A stretch of DNA of 64,000 nucleotides from Apostichopus japonicus. Its lineage: Eukaryota > Echinodermata > Holothuroidea > Aspidochirotida > Stichopodidae. The DNA lies in NCBI RefSeq assembly GCF_037975245.1, contig NC_092562.1, forward strand, positions 22,743,554 through 22,807,553, written 5' to 3'. Made by a program: the position numbers and the translations under genes. The notes beneath the pieces were generated by a model. That model searched no databases, was not told the origin of the DNA, and saw only the letters and a list, made by a program, of their open reading frames with translations. Below are positions 13,389 to 25,030 of the stretch, piece by piece; within the stretch, counting starts at the first letter, position 1, and each line of letters starts with the position of its first letter.

Positions 13389-14934
13389 CATTAGATAGTA
13401 TATCTAATAAAGATCTAATAGTGTATATTGTATCCATAAGATAGTGGTTTTGGAACTATTCATCTAGTCATTAGTGCTCTCAAGCTTCACATGAAAGGAA
13501 ACATCTAAGAATGGTTGCCGTAGCAGCAGAAAATCAGCACAGCATTTGACATGAAAGGCAAAATCCAGTGTCGAAAAAATCGCTTGTGTTTAGCAGTTGT
13601 CATAGTTTATTTTTTCTTCTCTTTTTTAGTCATGAAGCCATAAAAACTAGGACTGTATCTGCTTTTGTGAATATCTTTAGGCTGCTGTGAAAGCAGAATA
13701 AGTAATGTAAATTAAGAACCAAATTTCAACCAATTGTTCAGTAAATGGACATAACTGAGTTAAATTTGCAAAAGTACACTTACAGAGAGAGAGCTTCAGT
13801 AGTATAAACTCCATATTAAGTGTCGTTCGTTAAGTGCATTGCTGCAGCATACATAAATTTGCAAAAGTCTGTGTTTTGAAGCAGAATTGGGTTCACACCT
13901 CCATCCTCTTAGGACCCGGGGTGAAGTTTTTATACCATGCTCTAGTAAACAATGCAAAACTATCCCAGTCAGATCGGATTGGGAAATGTACATCACTTTA
14001 AAGCAGTGGTTTGCATTTTTCTGGCCAATTTCAAGCATCTTGTGGGAACCGTGACTCGAGTCTCATAAATTTCAATAGTGAAGTGACTTGAACAAGTTCA
14101 ACTTTTGAGAAATTTTGGTAAAATGCAAGACCGTGCTTAGACACAAAATGGTTGCTATATCTTGTAACATTTGAACTAAGGTTTGAACCACATATATATA
14201 TTTGTATGTGTGTTACTAGAAATTTTTGTTATGTTCTGTCTGCGATGGGGAAAGGCCGGTGGTGTATTTTTTCTGAAGTATACGTCTTTTCACCACTCTC
14301 GAATTATGACTTGATTTGAGCGTAATAGGAAGAGACAAATCGTAACAATTCTGCCCACATCCGGCAAATTTTACCAACGTGTACAAGTTTTACACACTGA
14401 GGTAAAAATGCAACTAATGATACTAAAAGCTTCCTTCTAGGTACCCTCCGGAAAGTTGATGAAATGAACATTAAGAAGCTGCCTTTATAGAAACTTTATC
14501 ACCCAGTCACTTTATCATAATTAGTTTTAATAAAAAAATATAATAAATTGGAAACTTTCTGCAGTCGTGAAATTCCTAGTCGCTCTAACTTGCAATAAGA
14601 TTTGAAAATGAAGAAAAAAGCAGTGGAAATGAAAGTGAACTGGTTTGGTTTAGTGGACTGCATGAATTGTATTTTAGTCGTCAATGGTATTTTATTTAAT
14701 TCACATCTATTTCTTTCTTTCCAATATATCTTCTTCTTTTTTATGTCAAATATAGCTAATTTATCTTAAACAATTTAGGACAAGAAAAGTTAAATAAGTT
14801 GATGACTTTGGCTCTGTCCTAGTGCATTGAGTGTTTATTAAACTGTAGTTTGACAATTGTTGACGGTGACTTCAAAAAGTAATATTCTCTGAACCAGAAA
14901 AGCACCGGATGTTCTTCGAGTGTGATCAGTTTTT

Positions 14935-15335
14935 CGCCTTTTCAAGTTTCTTTTTGCCCTTCGCAAGTTTCTTTTTTACAAATTTCTTTGGTCCTTTTCA
15001 AGTTTCTTTGGTCCTTTTCAAGTTTCTTTTGTCCTTTTCAATTTTCTTTTGTCCTTTTCAAGTTTCTTTTGTCCTTTTCAAGTTTCTTTTGTCCTTTGCA
15101 AGTTTCTTTTGTCCTTTTCATGTTTCTCTTTGCCCTTTGCAAGTTTCTCTTTTACAAGTTTCCTTTGTCCTTTCAAGTTTCTTTGTCCTTTTCAAGTTTC
15201 TTTTGTCCTTAGCAATTTTCTTTTTGCCCTTTTTAAGTTTCTTTTTTACAAGTTTCTTTGTCCTTTCAAGTTTCTTTTGTCTTTTCAAGTTCTTTTGTCC
15301 TTTTCATGTTTCTTTTGTCCTTTTCCTTTTTTCAC
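14935..15335. repeat. Polypyrimidine minisatellite, unit about 20 bp
   Basis: About 20 imperfect copies of GTCCTTTTCAAGTTTCTTTT, almost purely pyrimidine on the plus strand. Because 20 is not a multiple of three, each frame cycles through the unit and all frames stay open, giving spurious Phe/Ser/Leu-rich frames. It lies in the Wls intron. Confidence 0.9.
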
Positions 15336-16621
15336 TTTGATGAACATTCTATGATTAAAAAAAAAGTACCGGATGAAGTCCGAATGTGATCACTTTTATC
15401 CTTTTCCATGTTTTGACCTTATCCTGATGTAACCATTTCTTGACTAAGGTTAATTGCCGGTTGGTAGCCACATGACCTTTCAATCATTGTATTGGATAAA
15501 ACCAAGATAATGGCAGTGAAAGGGATTTTCCAAAAGTATTTGGTGTCTTTGTGTGATGTTTATATAACAGAAAGCTGACTCTATAGAAAATTACAAAGGA
15601 ATTAGAATGAGATACAAAGAAATTAAAATCACTAGACACAAGGCTAACTTCAGACCATCGGACTTTGGTGGTGAGTTTGCATAATACGGCAAGAAATTGC
15701 CCACCACGTTTCCTAAACATTTTTGCCTTCATCGATAAATTGTTCTGGAGGAATGCCTTGAGCACATTTTTTCAGTCTAGAGGTCAACTCCGACTGCAGT
15801 TAACTAATTTAGTTCCTCTTTGCCTAATAGAGCAAAATCCTCTCCAAAATTGAGTAAATTAGTACATTTACTCTGAACTTTTGAGGTGTCCGGACGGAGA
15901 GAAAATGTTGTCAACGTTTACGGAAGGAACCTAGGTAAATTAAACTTTTGAAATTGCATGCCCTGAGGCGTTTAGTCTCAAACGTGCATTAGTTTGAATT
16001 GCTATGACTTAAAACCACCAGCATCTTTGAATACGGTGTTACTCTTTCTAATTTTCGTTAACGAGTAGTTAGTCACTATGAGCGTCCCCGCAGGTTAGTT
16101 CTGAATTACAAGTCCTCCGAGTCACAGGTAAAATAATGTCTTTGTCATCGTAAGTCAGAATCGACTGCATTTGTTTCTCTCCTGTGGATTTCGTTCCTGG
16201 TGAATGTGTTACCTCGAGGGCTGGCAATTATCATGCTACAGTATGTTTCAAAGACCCTTTTTCAACGGCCTATTGAACGGAAAGTTTCTGCATCTCCAAA
16301 GAATTTGACTAAGTACTGTGCATCATTACACTGGGTCTTTTTTTGCTTTCTTAAATAAGTTGAGAACAAAACAAAACAGGAAACGGTGGCAAATGAGATT
16401 GGTAAACTTTTTTTGAAGCTTAATTTGTTATAAGAAAAGTTCATACAAGAACAGTTTTTAACAATCTTAAGGGCAACATCAGTGAGTAGTAGTTAGTTAC
16501 TTTCAGGAACTAGCAATTTTAAAGGATGCCTCGTTATACTATTTTAGGTTATGAGATGAAAAAACTTACCGTTTGAATGTTCATGAGAATCCTAGGGCAA
16601 AATATGCTGGAATGTTCATGA

Positions 16622-16950
16622 CAAGGGCGTAGGAACCAGGGGGCTGGGGGGCGCCAGCCCCCCAGTGAAAAATGTGGAGGGGCGGAAGTATCATTCCGCC
16701 CCCCGCTTCGCAAGTCAGAAAACCCCTTTTTCATTTCCAAATGAGAAAAAAAATCTCATTTGGAGCACCATATTGCATCTAAGGCCAGGTGAAAATGCAA
16801 AATTAAGTTTACAAAATGGAGCGGGTGTTGAAGTGTGCTATATTGCACCAAATTGCATCTGAGGCCACCTGGAAATGCAAAAAATTCCCTCCCCCAGGCC
16901 GGCCATCAGTCTTCAGCCCCCCCACTCAAAAGTACCTTCCTATGCCACTG
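16622..16950. mobile_element. hAT-like MITE with 8-bp target-site duplication
   Basis: A 329-bp block is flanked by the identical octamer GTTCATGA at 16614-16621 and 16951-16958. Its ends are imperfect terminal inverted repeats: CAAGGGCGTAGGAACC on the left, and CAGTGGCATAGGAAGG reading in from the right. An 8-bp duplication with CAGTGGCG-like termini is the signature of hAT-superfamily DNA transposons. The interior has a GC-rich palindrome (GGGGGGCGCCAGCCCCCC) near the left end and no transposase, so it is non-autonomous. Confidence 0.8.
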
Positions 16951-19560
16951 GTTCATGAAGTCAAATAAAAAAAGCTCAATGAAAATTCAAGTTTTAAACA
17001 AAAAAATTGTGGTTCTAGCACAGTCTCTGTTGAAGTAGATTTCTCAGATGGGTTAAGTATTAACAAAATCACAGGGAAAATGTAGGGAAGGTCTATTTTA
17101 TTATATGCAGTAGTTTTCAAGTAAAGTGAAACTTTTGAAGTTTTGCTGTGTTATATATGCCTGAAAATAACAATGATATGGAAAGTGTTCTGGCCCATCA
17201 AATGTTGACAATCAAATCGTTAGAACCATTAATCATGTCTGAGGCTCATTAATCGTCACTTGAGTGAAAAATGTGTTATGGCTTGAACTCATGGAATCGC
17301 ATTTTGAGCAGTAATTTGGTCAAATTGTTGATCTCCCCTCCAAAAGTCAAGAAACTACTATCAAGCAATTTTTTTTCCCCTTTGAGACATTTTGACTATT
17401 TTATACCATCTTGTGATGTTGAATAATGTGAACAATATAAACAGTATGAATACCTGCAGGCAGGCACTTTGAAAACGTTGAGCAATATTTCATTAAATCA
17501 CTTTGAGCAATACCTCAATAAATCGTCAACGATTAGTGACCAATGGTTTACCTTCAGTGCCACTGTGTATAGTGTATATTATTTATCCCAAAGTTTCGAA
17601 AAAGTTTACTAAATTTGTTGAGTTTTCCTAAACAAATATAGGATAATAAATGATCGAATAAATACCCTTTTATGAAAAATGGAAGAAAAAAAATCACCTA
17701 CTGTACATAGTTGTTTGTGGGATGTTCAAAAGTGGAGAAGTAAAAAAACAAGAAAAACTACAAAAAATAAAAGACAAACTAGTAAAACGCTGAAATGAGT
17801 TAAAGACATGAAAATATATTCATTTTGTTGCGTACATGTCTAACTGATTGTCACTGCCAATTTGCTATCCAGAAAGTGGCTGCTTTCTCATAGACAATTT
17901 CACTATCTTGTGGAATACAGCAAGCAAAATGAGATGGAATTTGGATGATTTACTGGCTTTATGGGGCTTCATTAAAGATTCAAATTGAGTCATTTGAATG
18001 TGACATGCTTCAAAGAACTTAAAAGTAGTGGAGTGGCAATAACAATTCAAGATTGTTAGTGTCATGAGATGATATGTAATGGTTTGGGCATAATCTACAA
18101 TATCTACTGTATGTAGTACAGCTGTTGATGGTCCACGCATGCCAGAATACCTAAGCTTAGCTCACATTTATTTACGATGCCATGGGGACAAATCTTTGAT
18201 GTATTACTGTGGATACTGTGTCTTATAATAAATTTATATAATATGGTAAGTACTGTTGTGTGTGCTTCTGGCACCATCTTATGATATGGGTAAAGTGTCA
18301 GGTATTACAAATAGCTACAGTATGAAATTAAGGTCAACTCTAAAGATGGAGAAAGATTCCAATTTTTCTAATAACCAGAAGAGCATCCAGGGTTAAAAAA
18401 TCAAACCCTTAGTGTGCCCAGAGTTTGTATATTTATGAAAGCCTAGCTAACCCTAACGGCAGTAGAAGACGGATGAACATGTCATCTGACTTAAAATATA
18501 GAGTATCTATAGTATGTTGGTGAAGTATGCCCCCTCATCCACACCCTCGACCCCATCACACACCTCTCCCTCACCCCAAACAACATCCCGCAGACCAAAC
18601 ACAAAACTGTGTCAGTGAGTTTCTTCATGAAACGTTATTGCGGGCTTTTTTATCCCAGAACACAGCAGATTAGAAAAGATGGTACATAATCGTATTCTGT
18701 GATTGGTATCATATGACAGGGTTCATGTTGATTCATTAGCCAATTATATAACTCCTGTCCAGAGATTGGCTTTTAATGCTTTCTGTCAGAGTGTACATGT
18801 GGTTCTCTTGACATTTTATACAACTCCTGAAAAATGGATTTGATATCTCGAATTCTGCACGGTCCAGTGTTTGAATAATAATGAATAAGAGATGAACCAG
18901 GGAACAAATAGTAAAGAGCAATAGAAAATATAACGGTGTGACGATCAATGGGTTTCTCTACTTAACTTGTAATATTTGCTCTATTTTTTAGTGGTGTCAT
19001 GGAAACGTCCACACACAGCGTCCACAAATTGAAAAACAAAAGAAATCCTTTTTATGTGAATATAAGTAGGTTGAGCTTAGCACAGCTGTTAGATAGCTGT
19101 TTATACCTGTACGTTTCATTATCGTGTGACAATTCAGTGGCAGTATAGGCTGATGAATTTGGATGAACTTTTGGGATTAGCTAGCCTTGACACTACTACA
19201 GTCGGTCAAATAGGAAATAATAACCCAAATTAACTGTTTTAGGAATTTTTATGTGTGAGAAAGTGATAACAAGGTTTCTTTAAAACATTGAATTTACCCA
19301 CCCAAACAGAAGTACATAGTTATATATAAATGTTGGAAGGTCTGAGTTTACCTCTGAAGAAAGGAAATGTCCCGCCATCTTTCTTATATACTTAACTACT
19401 CTGGCTTTTAGCAGTAGATAGACAGTTAATTTTGGTTAATTTGGTTTTGTTTTTTGTCTTTCAACTTTGGTATAAAACGTTTATAATTGGATTAAACTGT
19501 CTTGTGTCGAGTTATGTGTAGAGTAACTGCCACCATGAAAAACCAATATTTGTTGCTACT

Positions 19561-19693
19561 GCATATATGCTTTGTGTGATGTCACACTATTTGGGGACAC
19601 GTCTCGTGGACCTACTGTAAATGACAATTATCCAGGTCCACGAGACGTGTCCCAAAGAGAGTGACATCATATATGACATCATAGCATATATGC
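19561..19693. repeat. Imperfect inverted repeat (hairpin)
   Basis: The left arm (19561-19613) and right arm (19633-19693) are reverse complements apart from small gaps. The inner AGGTCCACGAGACGTGTCC core is exact, and the outer ends GCATATATGC also match. The loop is about 19 bases. It could be a MITE core or a structured intronic RNA. No protein is encoded. Confidence 0.75.
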
Positions 19694-21694
19694 AGTTTAA
19701 GCAATCAGTGAAGAGTAACTTGCCAAAAGGAGAGCTGGATCCTTCTCACATAAGACCTCTCCTCCAGCTCAGGCCATTTGGATTCCTTTCTTTCTTACCC
19801 TGTCCTTTGTTAAATCCTGCTCAACATTCATGTTGACTCTGTACACTGGATGATACTAACCTGCGCCATAACATACTGTACCTGCGCCATGTTAACAAAC
19901 CTTCTCATACAGCGTTCATCATTCCCATAATGCAATTTTCCCATTAATGTCATTGTCTTGACCTTTTCTTTCCATAATTCCTTATCATGGATTATCTGAA
20001 TAGTTGAATTTGTTGTCTGTATTTTAATCTATACCAGTGGGAATGTCTAGATAGATACAGTGTAATTTACAGTCTTAACATTCCTCACTAACATACAGTA
20101 TATATACTGGTCCTCAAAGTTTCACAGATATTTTGCTGAATTCATACTCTGGGTGCTCCAAGAGCATCATTATCACTCTGATATGATCAAATGTAGCCAT
20201 TAGGTGTGAACAGAATCACAGTCTTTATGTAGCTACTGTATGTACCCCAAAGTGAGAAAAGCCTCTAAACCACCTGCCAATCAAAACTTAACCCTCCGAG
20301 AGTTGTGACTACTTGCGTTCCTGGCTTTTAGATCCCTATCATATATTGTGCATAATAATGTTGAATGTTGTTTCTTCCACATACACATCACTTTACTAGA
20401 TACATTCAAAATATGTATGATCATATTGCTACATGATAAGTGTAAGAAGCTTGTAAAATCTGCTTGGTGTCTAGTTTGGTGAAAAGGTCGTTTGAGGTCG
20501 ACACATCTAAAAATGTTTAAACAATACTCAAGTCAATTTAGGAGAGGATCATCTGCTCATGAGATCCACGCTTGGCATGTGAAATGCAACAAATATGAGG
20601 TCAAGAAGGTCAAAGAGTTCATGGTAGATGTCAGAGGGCAACGACTCACAAATGTACATTCTGATTGTGGTTGTAGGTGGAGGGACACAAATTCCAGTTG
20701 TTGAGGTTTTATCATTCTCTGATAGTTTGATAGGTTTAAGTTTCCAGGTAACTATGATTGTCTGCTTTGTTATGCAGTGTCCCCCTCCCACAACCTCCCC
20801 CTCCCCTACCCTCCATCCCTGCCACCCACCCACCCACATCCACTGCTCGCACCATGATTACATTCAAGCCAAAAACCATCCTGGCCACTGCAGAAACACA
20901 ATGTTGAACACATTTTAGGGATTTCCTGCTTTACATCTGAAAGTTATTTTTAGGGAAGATGGAGAGCTTTGCAGAGAGAATGATCTTCAACATCGTGAAT
21001 GAAACAAAGGCAAATTCAACTCAATGTCCCGGGAACATCCCATGTGCTTGACACTCTCAAATCCTTTGTTTGTTAGCTATAAGTTACAGTCAGTAATTAT
21101 AGCCCTGGCATTTTCTCTCGAAAAATTTGTTTACAAATCCGTAGCAGACTGTCCCATTGTTTTGTTTTTCCTTGTTTGGGTTTTTTTTTTCTTCCCATCT
21201 TTGTTGAGTCTCGGAGCGAAAGAGAGACGGTACACCTATCTTTATTTGTTTTTGCAAGAGGCTGCATCTTCGTCCGGCTGCTTGTAAGACAATTTTATGC
21301 AAATTAGTCCTAACAAGTACCTTGAAGAATACTCGGAAATAATAAAAAGTCCAAATTGAATTTCGGTGGATCCCGCTTTTCCTCATCTTTGAGAAAAGGT
21401 CAATGTTTCAATTCCATTAAAACTCCTGGGGCTTGTTAAGTATATATATGTATATACTAGATATATAGGGAAGGGTCTGATTGGTTTCATGCATATGTGA
21501 CAGATGAAGTGATTTTAATTATGGTTTCTGACCTAAAGCTACAGTATGACAGAATACTAATGATATCAAAACAATGAACAATATGCCACTGTGACAATTT
21601 TATAAAAAAAAATGGTTGCTGGGCTTTTTCGGATTGCTTTAGCTACCGAATCCTATTCTTCTCCTGGCTGCCTTCTTCACTAAACCCCTTCACC

Positions 21695-21925
21695 AAGAGA
21701 ATTGTGGTCAAGTGGTTTATTAAAAAAGGCAATAGAGTTGGAAGTTTGAGTCCTGGCCAGATCACTTTGTCATGCCCATGGATATAGAGATCTCACTTGC
21801 CTCCTCTTCACAAAGGTGTATGAATGTGGGGCACCTGCATGGTAACTTGTAACTAGAATGGATTGGAGTTTGGCTGGGCTGCCATCCAGTATACAGTACA
21901 CATTCCATTCCATTCTGAATACGAT
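21695..21925 (+). mobile_element. Degenerate tRNA-derived SINE
   Basis: An A-box-like TGGTCAAGTGG at 21705-21715 is followed about 30 bases later by a B-box-like GTTTGAGTCCT at 21744-21754, the RNA polymerase III promoter layout of tRNA-derived SINEs. The body runs to a short ATTCC repeat near 21903-21915. No clear target duplication was found. Confidence 0.5.
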
Positions 21926-22188
21926 TAATTATTAACTTTAATAATTAAAGGATATTGTTCTACAAATGCTTCATAATCGATCAAAGCCACCATTGACTTT
22001 CACTGCAAGCGTTTGGAAGGGTCATCATAGTTTGATCGATCACAATCTAATTTGGCGCCAAATTTGACATTTTTTGATCAAATTTTAACAGGAAATTGTG
22101 GCCATATACCCAAAGACCTCTTTTCACTTGTTTGTTTTATCATCCTGTTAAGCTTAATTTTGCTCTCTTATTATCTTTTTCTTCGCAG

Positions 22189-22331
22189 TCGATCAGAGCG
22201 ATGGTAGTCAGGTGGAATTTGAAATGACAGAAGCGACCACCTCTAGGCCAACGGTAGCTGCATCAATGGCTCACCCTGGTGCCACCGCCCCTGAAGTCTA
22301 TCAACTGTTGGGGAAGAACGCTGGCGACTAG
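22189..22331 (+). CDS. Wls: Wntless terminal coding exon (cytoplasmic tail and stop)
   Basis: The exon follows a good acceptor (TTTTTCTTCGCAG, AG at 22187-22188). It starts in phase 1, which exactly completes the codon split at the donor at 399/400, giving GTC (Val). It then reads VDQSDGSQVEFEMTEATT and ends APEVYQLLGKNAGD followed by TAG at 22329-22331, 47 residues in all. In known Wls proteins the tail after the last helix is a short hydrophilic segment of this kind; EVYQLLGK resembles the EIYKL segment of vertebrate tails. Vertebrate Wls ends in a KEAQE-type ER-retrieval signal, and I do not see it here. The exon has no Met-initiated reading frame of its own, so a simple ORF search misses it. 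Phase match, splice sites and tail similarity together make the assignment strong. Confidence 0.85.
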
Positions 22332-22720
22332 TCCGTAGTCAGTGTGACGAGATGGAAGCCGACTCTGTTCCCCTCTGACTGTTTAGTGGTTCTATGACTC
22401 TTCATCACCAATATGCCATTGGTTTCATTTATATATAGGTCATCATATGACATCACTGTAACATCTTGCAAGGTAGAGAACAGGGAAGAGGCACTGACTT
22501 GTCCATATTCATTAATTATCGATTTTTGTAATTTTAGCTCAAGTTGTTGAGCCAATTGCAATGCATCTTGTCTGACTGTCTGTCAATAATTGTTGAACGG
22601 CTACTGCTGGGTCCCGGGTCCTTCATGAATTTTTATCATACTTAGGGGTAGTTGTAATGTATCTTAGAGGGTAACAAACAATATCAAAATACAATCAAAT
22701 ATGGTTTATCAGCGTATGGT
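22332..22720 (+). other. Probable Wls 3' untranslated region
   Basis: This sequence follows the Wls stop codon directly, and no acceptor or new coding segment is evident. The first candidate poly(A) hexamer downstream is ATTAAA at 22805-22810, inside a repeat and next to an A-run, so the true transcript end is uncertain. The minus-strand open frame here looks like chance. Confidence 0.4.
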
Positions 22721-23262
22721 GGTTCATAACAGTCGTTCTTCGATTTCAGGTCAAGGTCATTAGGGTCAAAGAGGGCTATGTTTAATTTTCAACTAAACTG
22801 GTCAATTAAAAAAATTACACCCCATCCAAAAAACTGGATTGATCCAAATATAGTAGATGCCATCAGCACAGTACTTTCAATACAAATTAATCAGAAAAGA
22901 TGTCTTCCTGACGGTTCATAAAAGTTGTTCTTCATTTTCAGTCAAGGTCATTGGGGTCAAAGAGGGTTTATGTTTAATTTTGCTTAAACTTGGTCATAGT
23001 GATCAGCAAATGATGGGTCATAAAAGGTCAGAAAATGTTAGATATTATTCTGGGTCATAAGAGGCCAAAGTAGCAGAATAACTAAAAATCCTCCTCGTTG
23101 ATGGCGATATTGACTGTTAGGTCAGTGGTCATTTGGTCGCCCCCCCCCCCGGTCAGCTAAAAAAATTCGTCCAAAAAAAATATGGATTCCTCCAAATGTA
23201 GTAGATGCCATCAGCACAGTAGTGTCAATACAAATTAATCAGAAAAGATGTCTTCCTGACCC
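22721..23262. repeat. Interleaved direct repeats (192-bp and 348-bp spacing)
   Basis: A segment starting GGTTCATAA with GTCAAGGTCATT occurs at 22721 and again at 22913. A second segment containing GTAGATGCCATCAGCACAGT and ending GATGTCTTCCTGAC ends at 22912 and again at 23260. The order is repeat 1, repeat 2, repeat 1', unique sequence, repeat 2'. A poly-C run lies at 23140-23150. Confidence 0.75.
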
Positions 23263-23499
23263 AAGTTTAATCAATAATATATTTATGTTATAAGAGGCTA
23301 AGTCACACTATTCTATCTGAGTAGAGATATTGTACTGCGTCATTGGTGCTCCAGTAATGTTCAATTTATGCATTTCTTGTTGTCTTTGTAACTTAACTTT
23401 CATCAGTTTACTATTAAACAAAATATGAATTTGGGCTTCCATAATGCTGTCTATCCAGCACAGTATTCTAGTGAGAATGTACAGAAGTAGATAAGGTTT

Positions 23500-23521
23500 G
23501 TATTATTATTATTATTATTAT
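23500..23521. repeat. (ATT)n microsatellite
   Basis: About seven uninterrupted TTA/ATT units, followed by AT-rich unique sequence. Confidence 0.85.
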
Positions 23522-23867
23522 GATAATTGTTGTTTATAATTATTATTTTTATTTTACATTAGCTAGAGTAGATCTCCAATGCTTATATATGTGTGTGCTA
23601 TTACTTAATAAGAGGATGTTCAATTTTACATCTGTTTTTGATAGCTTGTATTTTAAAACCCATTTTCTCCAGCACCTTTTTTGGTACCTCCTGTTTGCAT
23701 GGAATTTAGCTGGAGATTAAAAAATAGACCCCTTCATAGTCTAATGGGGGATAATTCATATCACAGAAATATATTAACATTGTCATGTTTGAGGACAAAT
23801 TTTCTACTCTTTTTTTTATAATGACAATATATATTTTGTGGTATTATATCCGACTTGAGCCATTAGC

Positions 23868-24330
23868 ATGAGCATCCTTCAAGTATCCACATTTTTTGGG
23901 ATGTGAGTTACATTTCACTTATGCAAATAAAAATCATGATAACCCACCAGGCCACCTGTACTTCAAAGAAGTGGGTACAGATTTCTGTGCAAAAATCCAG
24001 AATTATTCACATTAGAAAAAGAAAAACTGCCACCGATAATAGTATTGTTCAAGTATTCAATTTTAATGGATGTAAGTTGCACTTTAATTATGCAATTTAT
24101 AAAAATCATGGAACCCACCAGGCCGTCTGTATTTCAAAAGGCTGGAAAAGATTTCTGATCGGAAATCCAGAATTATCCAAAAAAACCTTTGGCCAATAAT
24201 AGCATTCTTCAAGTATTCATATTTTGGAAACAGCTGCAGTTCACCTTATATAGCAATAAACCGTAAGCACGACCAAATTTCAGTCTGAAAAAGTGACATG
24301 GAAATTCAGAAACATTTGTTCAAACCAAAC
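23868..24330. repeat. Diverged tandem repeat, unit about 165-175 bp, about 2.6 copies
   Basis: TTCAAGTATCCA, TTCAAGTATTCA and TTCAAGTATTCA occur at about 23878, 24049 and 24209. Each is followed by a similar order of words: GTAAGTTGCAC-like, TTATGCAA, AAAAATCATG, CCCACCAGGCC and AATCCAGAATTAT. Copies are well diverged, so the amplification is old. No coding potential. Confidence 0.65.
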
Positions 24331-24844
24331 AGTGGAAAACTCAGTAATTACATTTTTAACGTACCATACTTTGCGCTGTGATGAAATTTGCATAGCTAAA
24401 TCAAGAATAATATATATGGTATTCAAAATCTGAATACATCTGCTGAACTTGAAATATAGTTGTTTTTTTTTTTAAGATGAATTCAGAATAAGACAATTAA
24501 ATTTATTAGTGATAAGAGTACCTCTGCAATGGGAATTAATCCTTCCTTTTCTATATTTATTCATTTTTTTTTCCAATTTCCAAAAGGTATTCATTCATGA
24601 CCTTAGAGTGTACTACTAAAGCATAGAGTAATTCACCGATGTACAATCCATAAAATTTATTCACACACGTGGTAGTGGTGTGAAGATGAGTAAGAATATT
24701 ACGAGCAAAAGTGATGAGACATGATGATTACTATTGTTGGCTTGTAAAAAGAAAAAAAAAATGGTTATTAATCTCTAGGGTGATGATCTCTTCAGTTTTT
24801 GTGAGCACTTTTTACTCTTTGCTAGAATCTGAACATTGGCCTTG

Positions 24845-25030
24845 AATAATTAAGCATGACACTACCTGCCGCTGCGATTCTCTCACCGCTGCGATCGTCA
24901 TCGGCGCGGTTCCGGAGTATCAATCTAAGATCGCACGGATGATCAGTTATCCAGAGACGGCGGGATGCTACGTTGGATCTCAATGGTTTGCACTCTACGG
25001 TTGCCATGGTAACGGATCCATCAACAGAGC
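24845..25030. promoter_or_regulatory. GC/CpG-rich island with an RFX X-box-like palindrome
   Basis: About 180 bp is clearly richer in GC and CpG than its surroundings. It contains GTTGCCATGGTAAC at 25000-25013, a perfect palindromic match to the X-box bound by RFX factors, which control ciliary genes in animals. Both strands carry open frames across the island. On the minus strand, ACCATGG within the X-box would start a 61-codon frame (MATVECKPLRSN onward). On the plus strand a frame without an upstream Met includes PEYQSKIARMISYPETAG. I recognise neither product. It could be a promoter and first exon, an isolated exon, or a piece of an old repeat. Confidence 0.35.

Larger units (their letters stand above)
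400..22188 (+). other. Large last intron of Wls (about 21.8 kb)
   Basis: The intron is bounded by GTAAGT at 400 and CAG at 22186-22188. It contains the LINE remnant (5.3-8.3 kb), the duplicated repeat cassette (9.5-10.6 kb), a hairpin element (about 13 kb), a polypyrimidine minisatellite (14.9-15.3 kb), a hAT-like MITE (16.6 kb), an inverted repeat (19.6 kb) and a SINE (21.7 kb). Outside these I see only AT-rich unique-looking sequence with short open frames of no recognisable product, for example 1997-2392, 3480-3749 and 4228-4467. No exon with convincing splice sites and family similarity was found inside, on either strand. Confidence 0.8.

Noticed and set aside
14909-15354. Phe/Ser/Leu-rich open frames as membrane proteins
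   Set aside because: Three overlapping frames are open because of a polypyrimidine 20-bp repeat; none has a unique domain.
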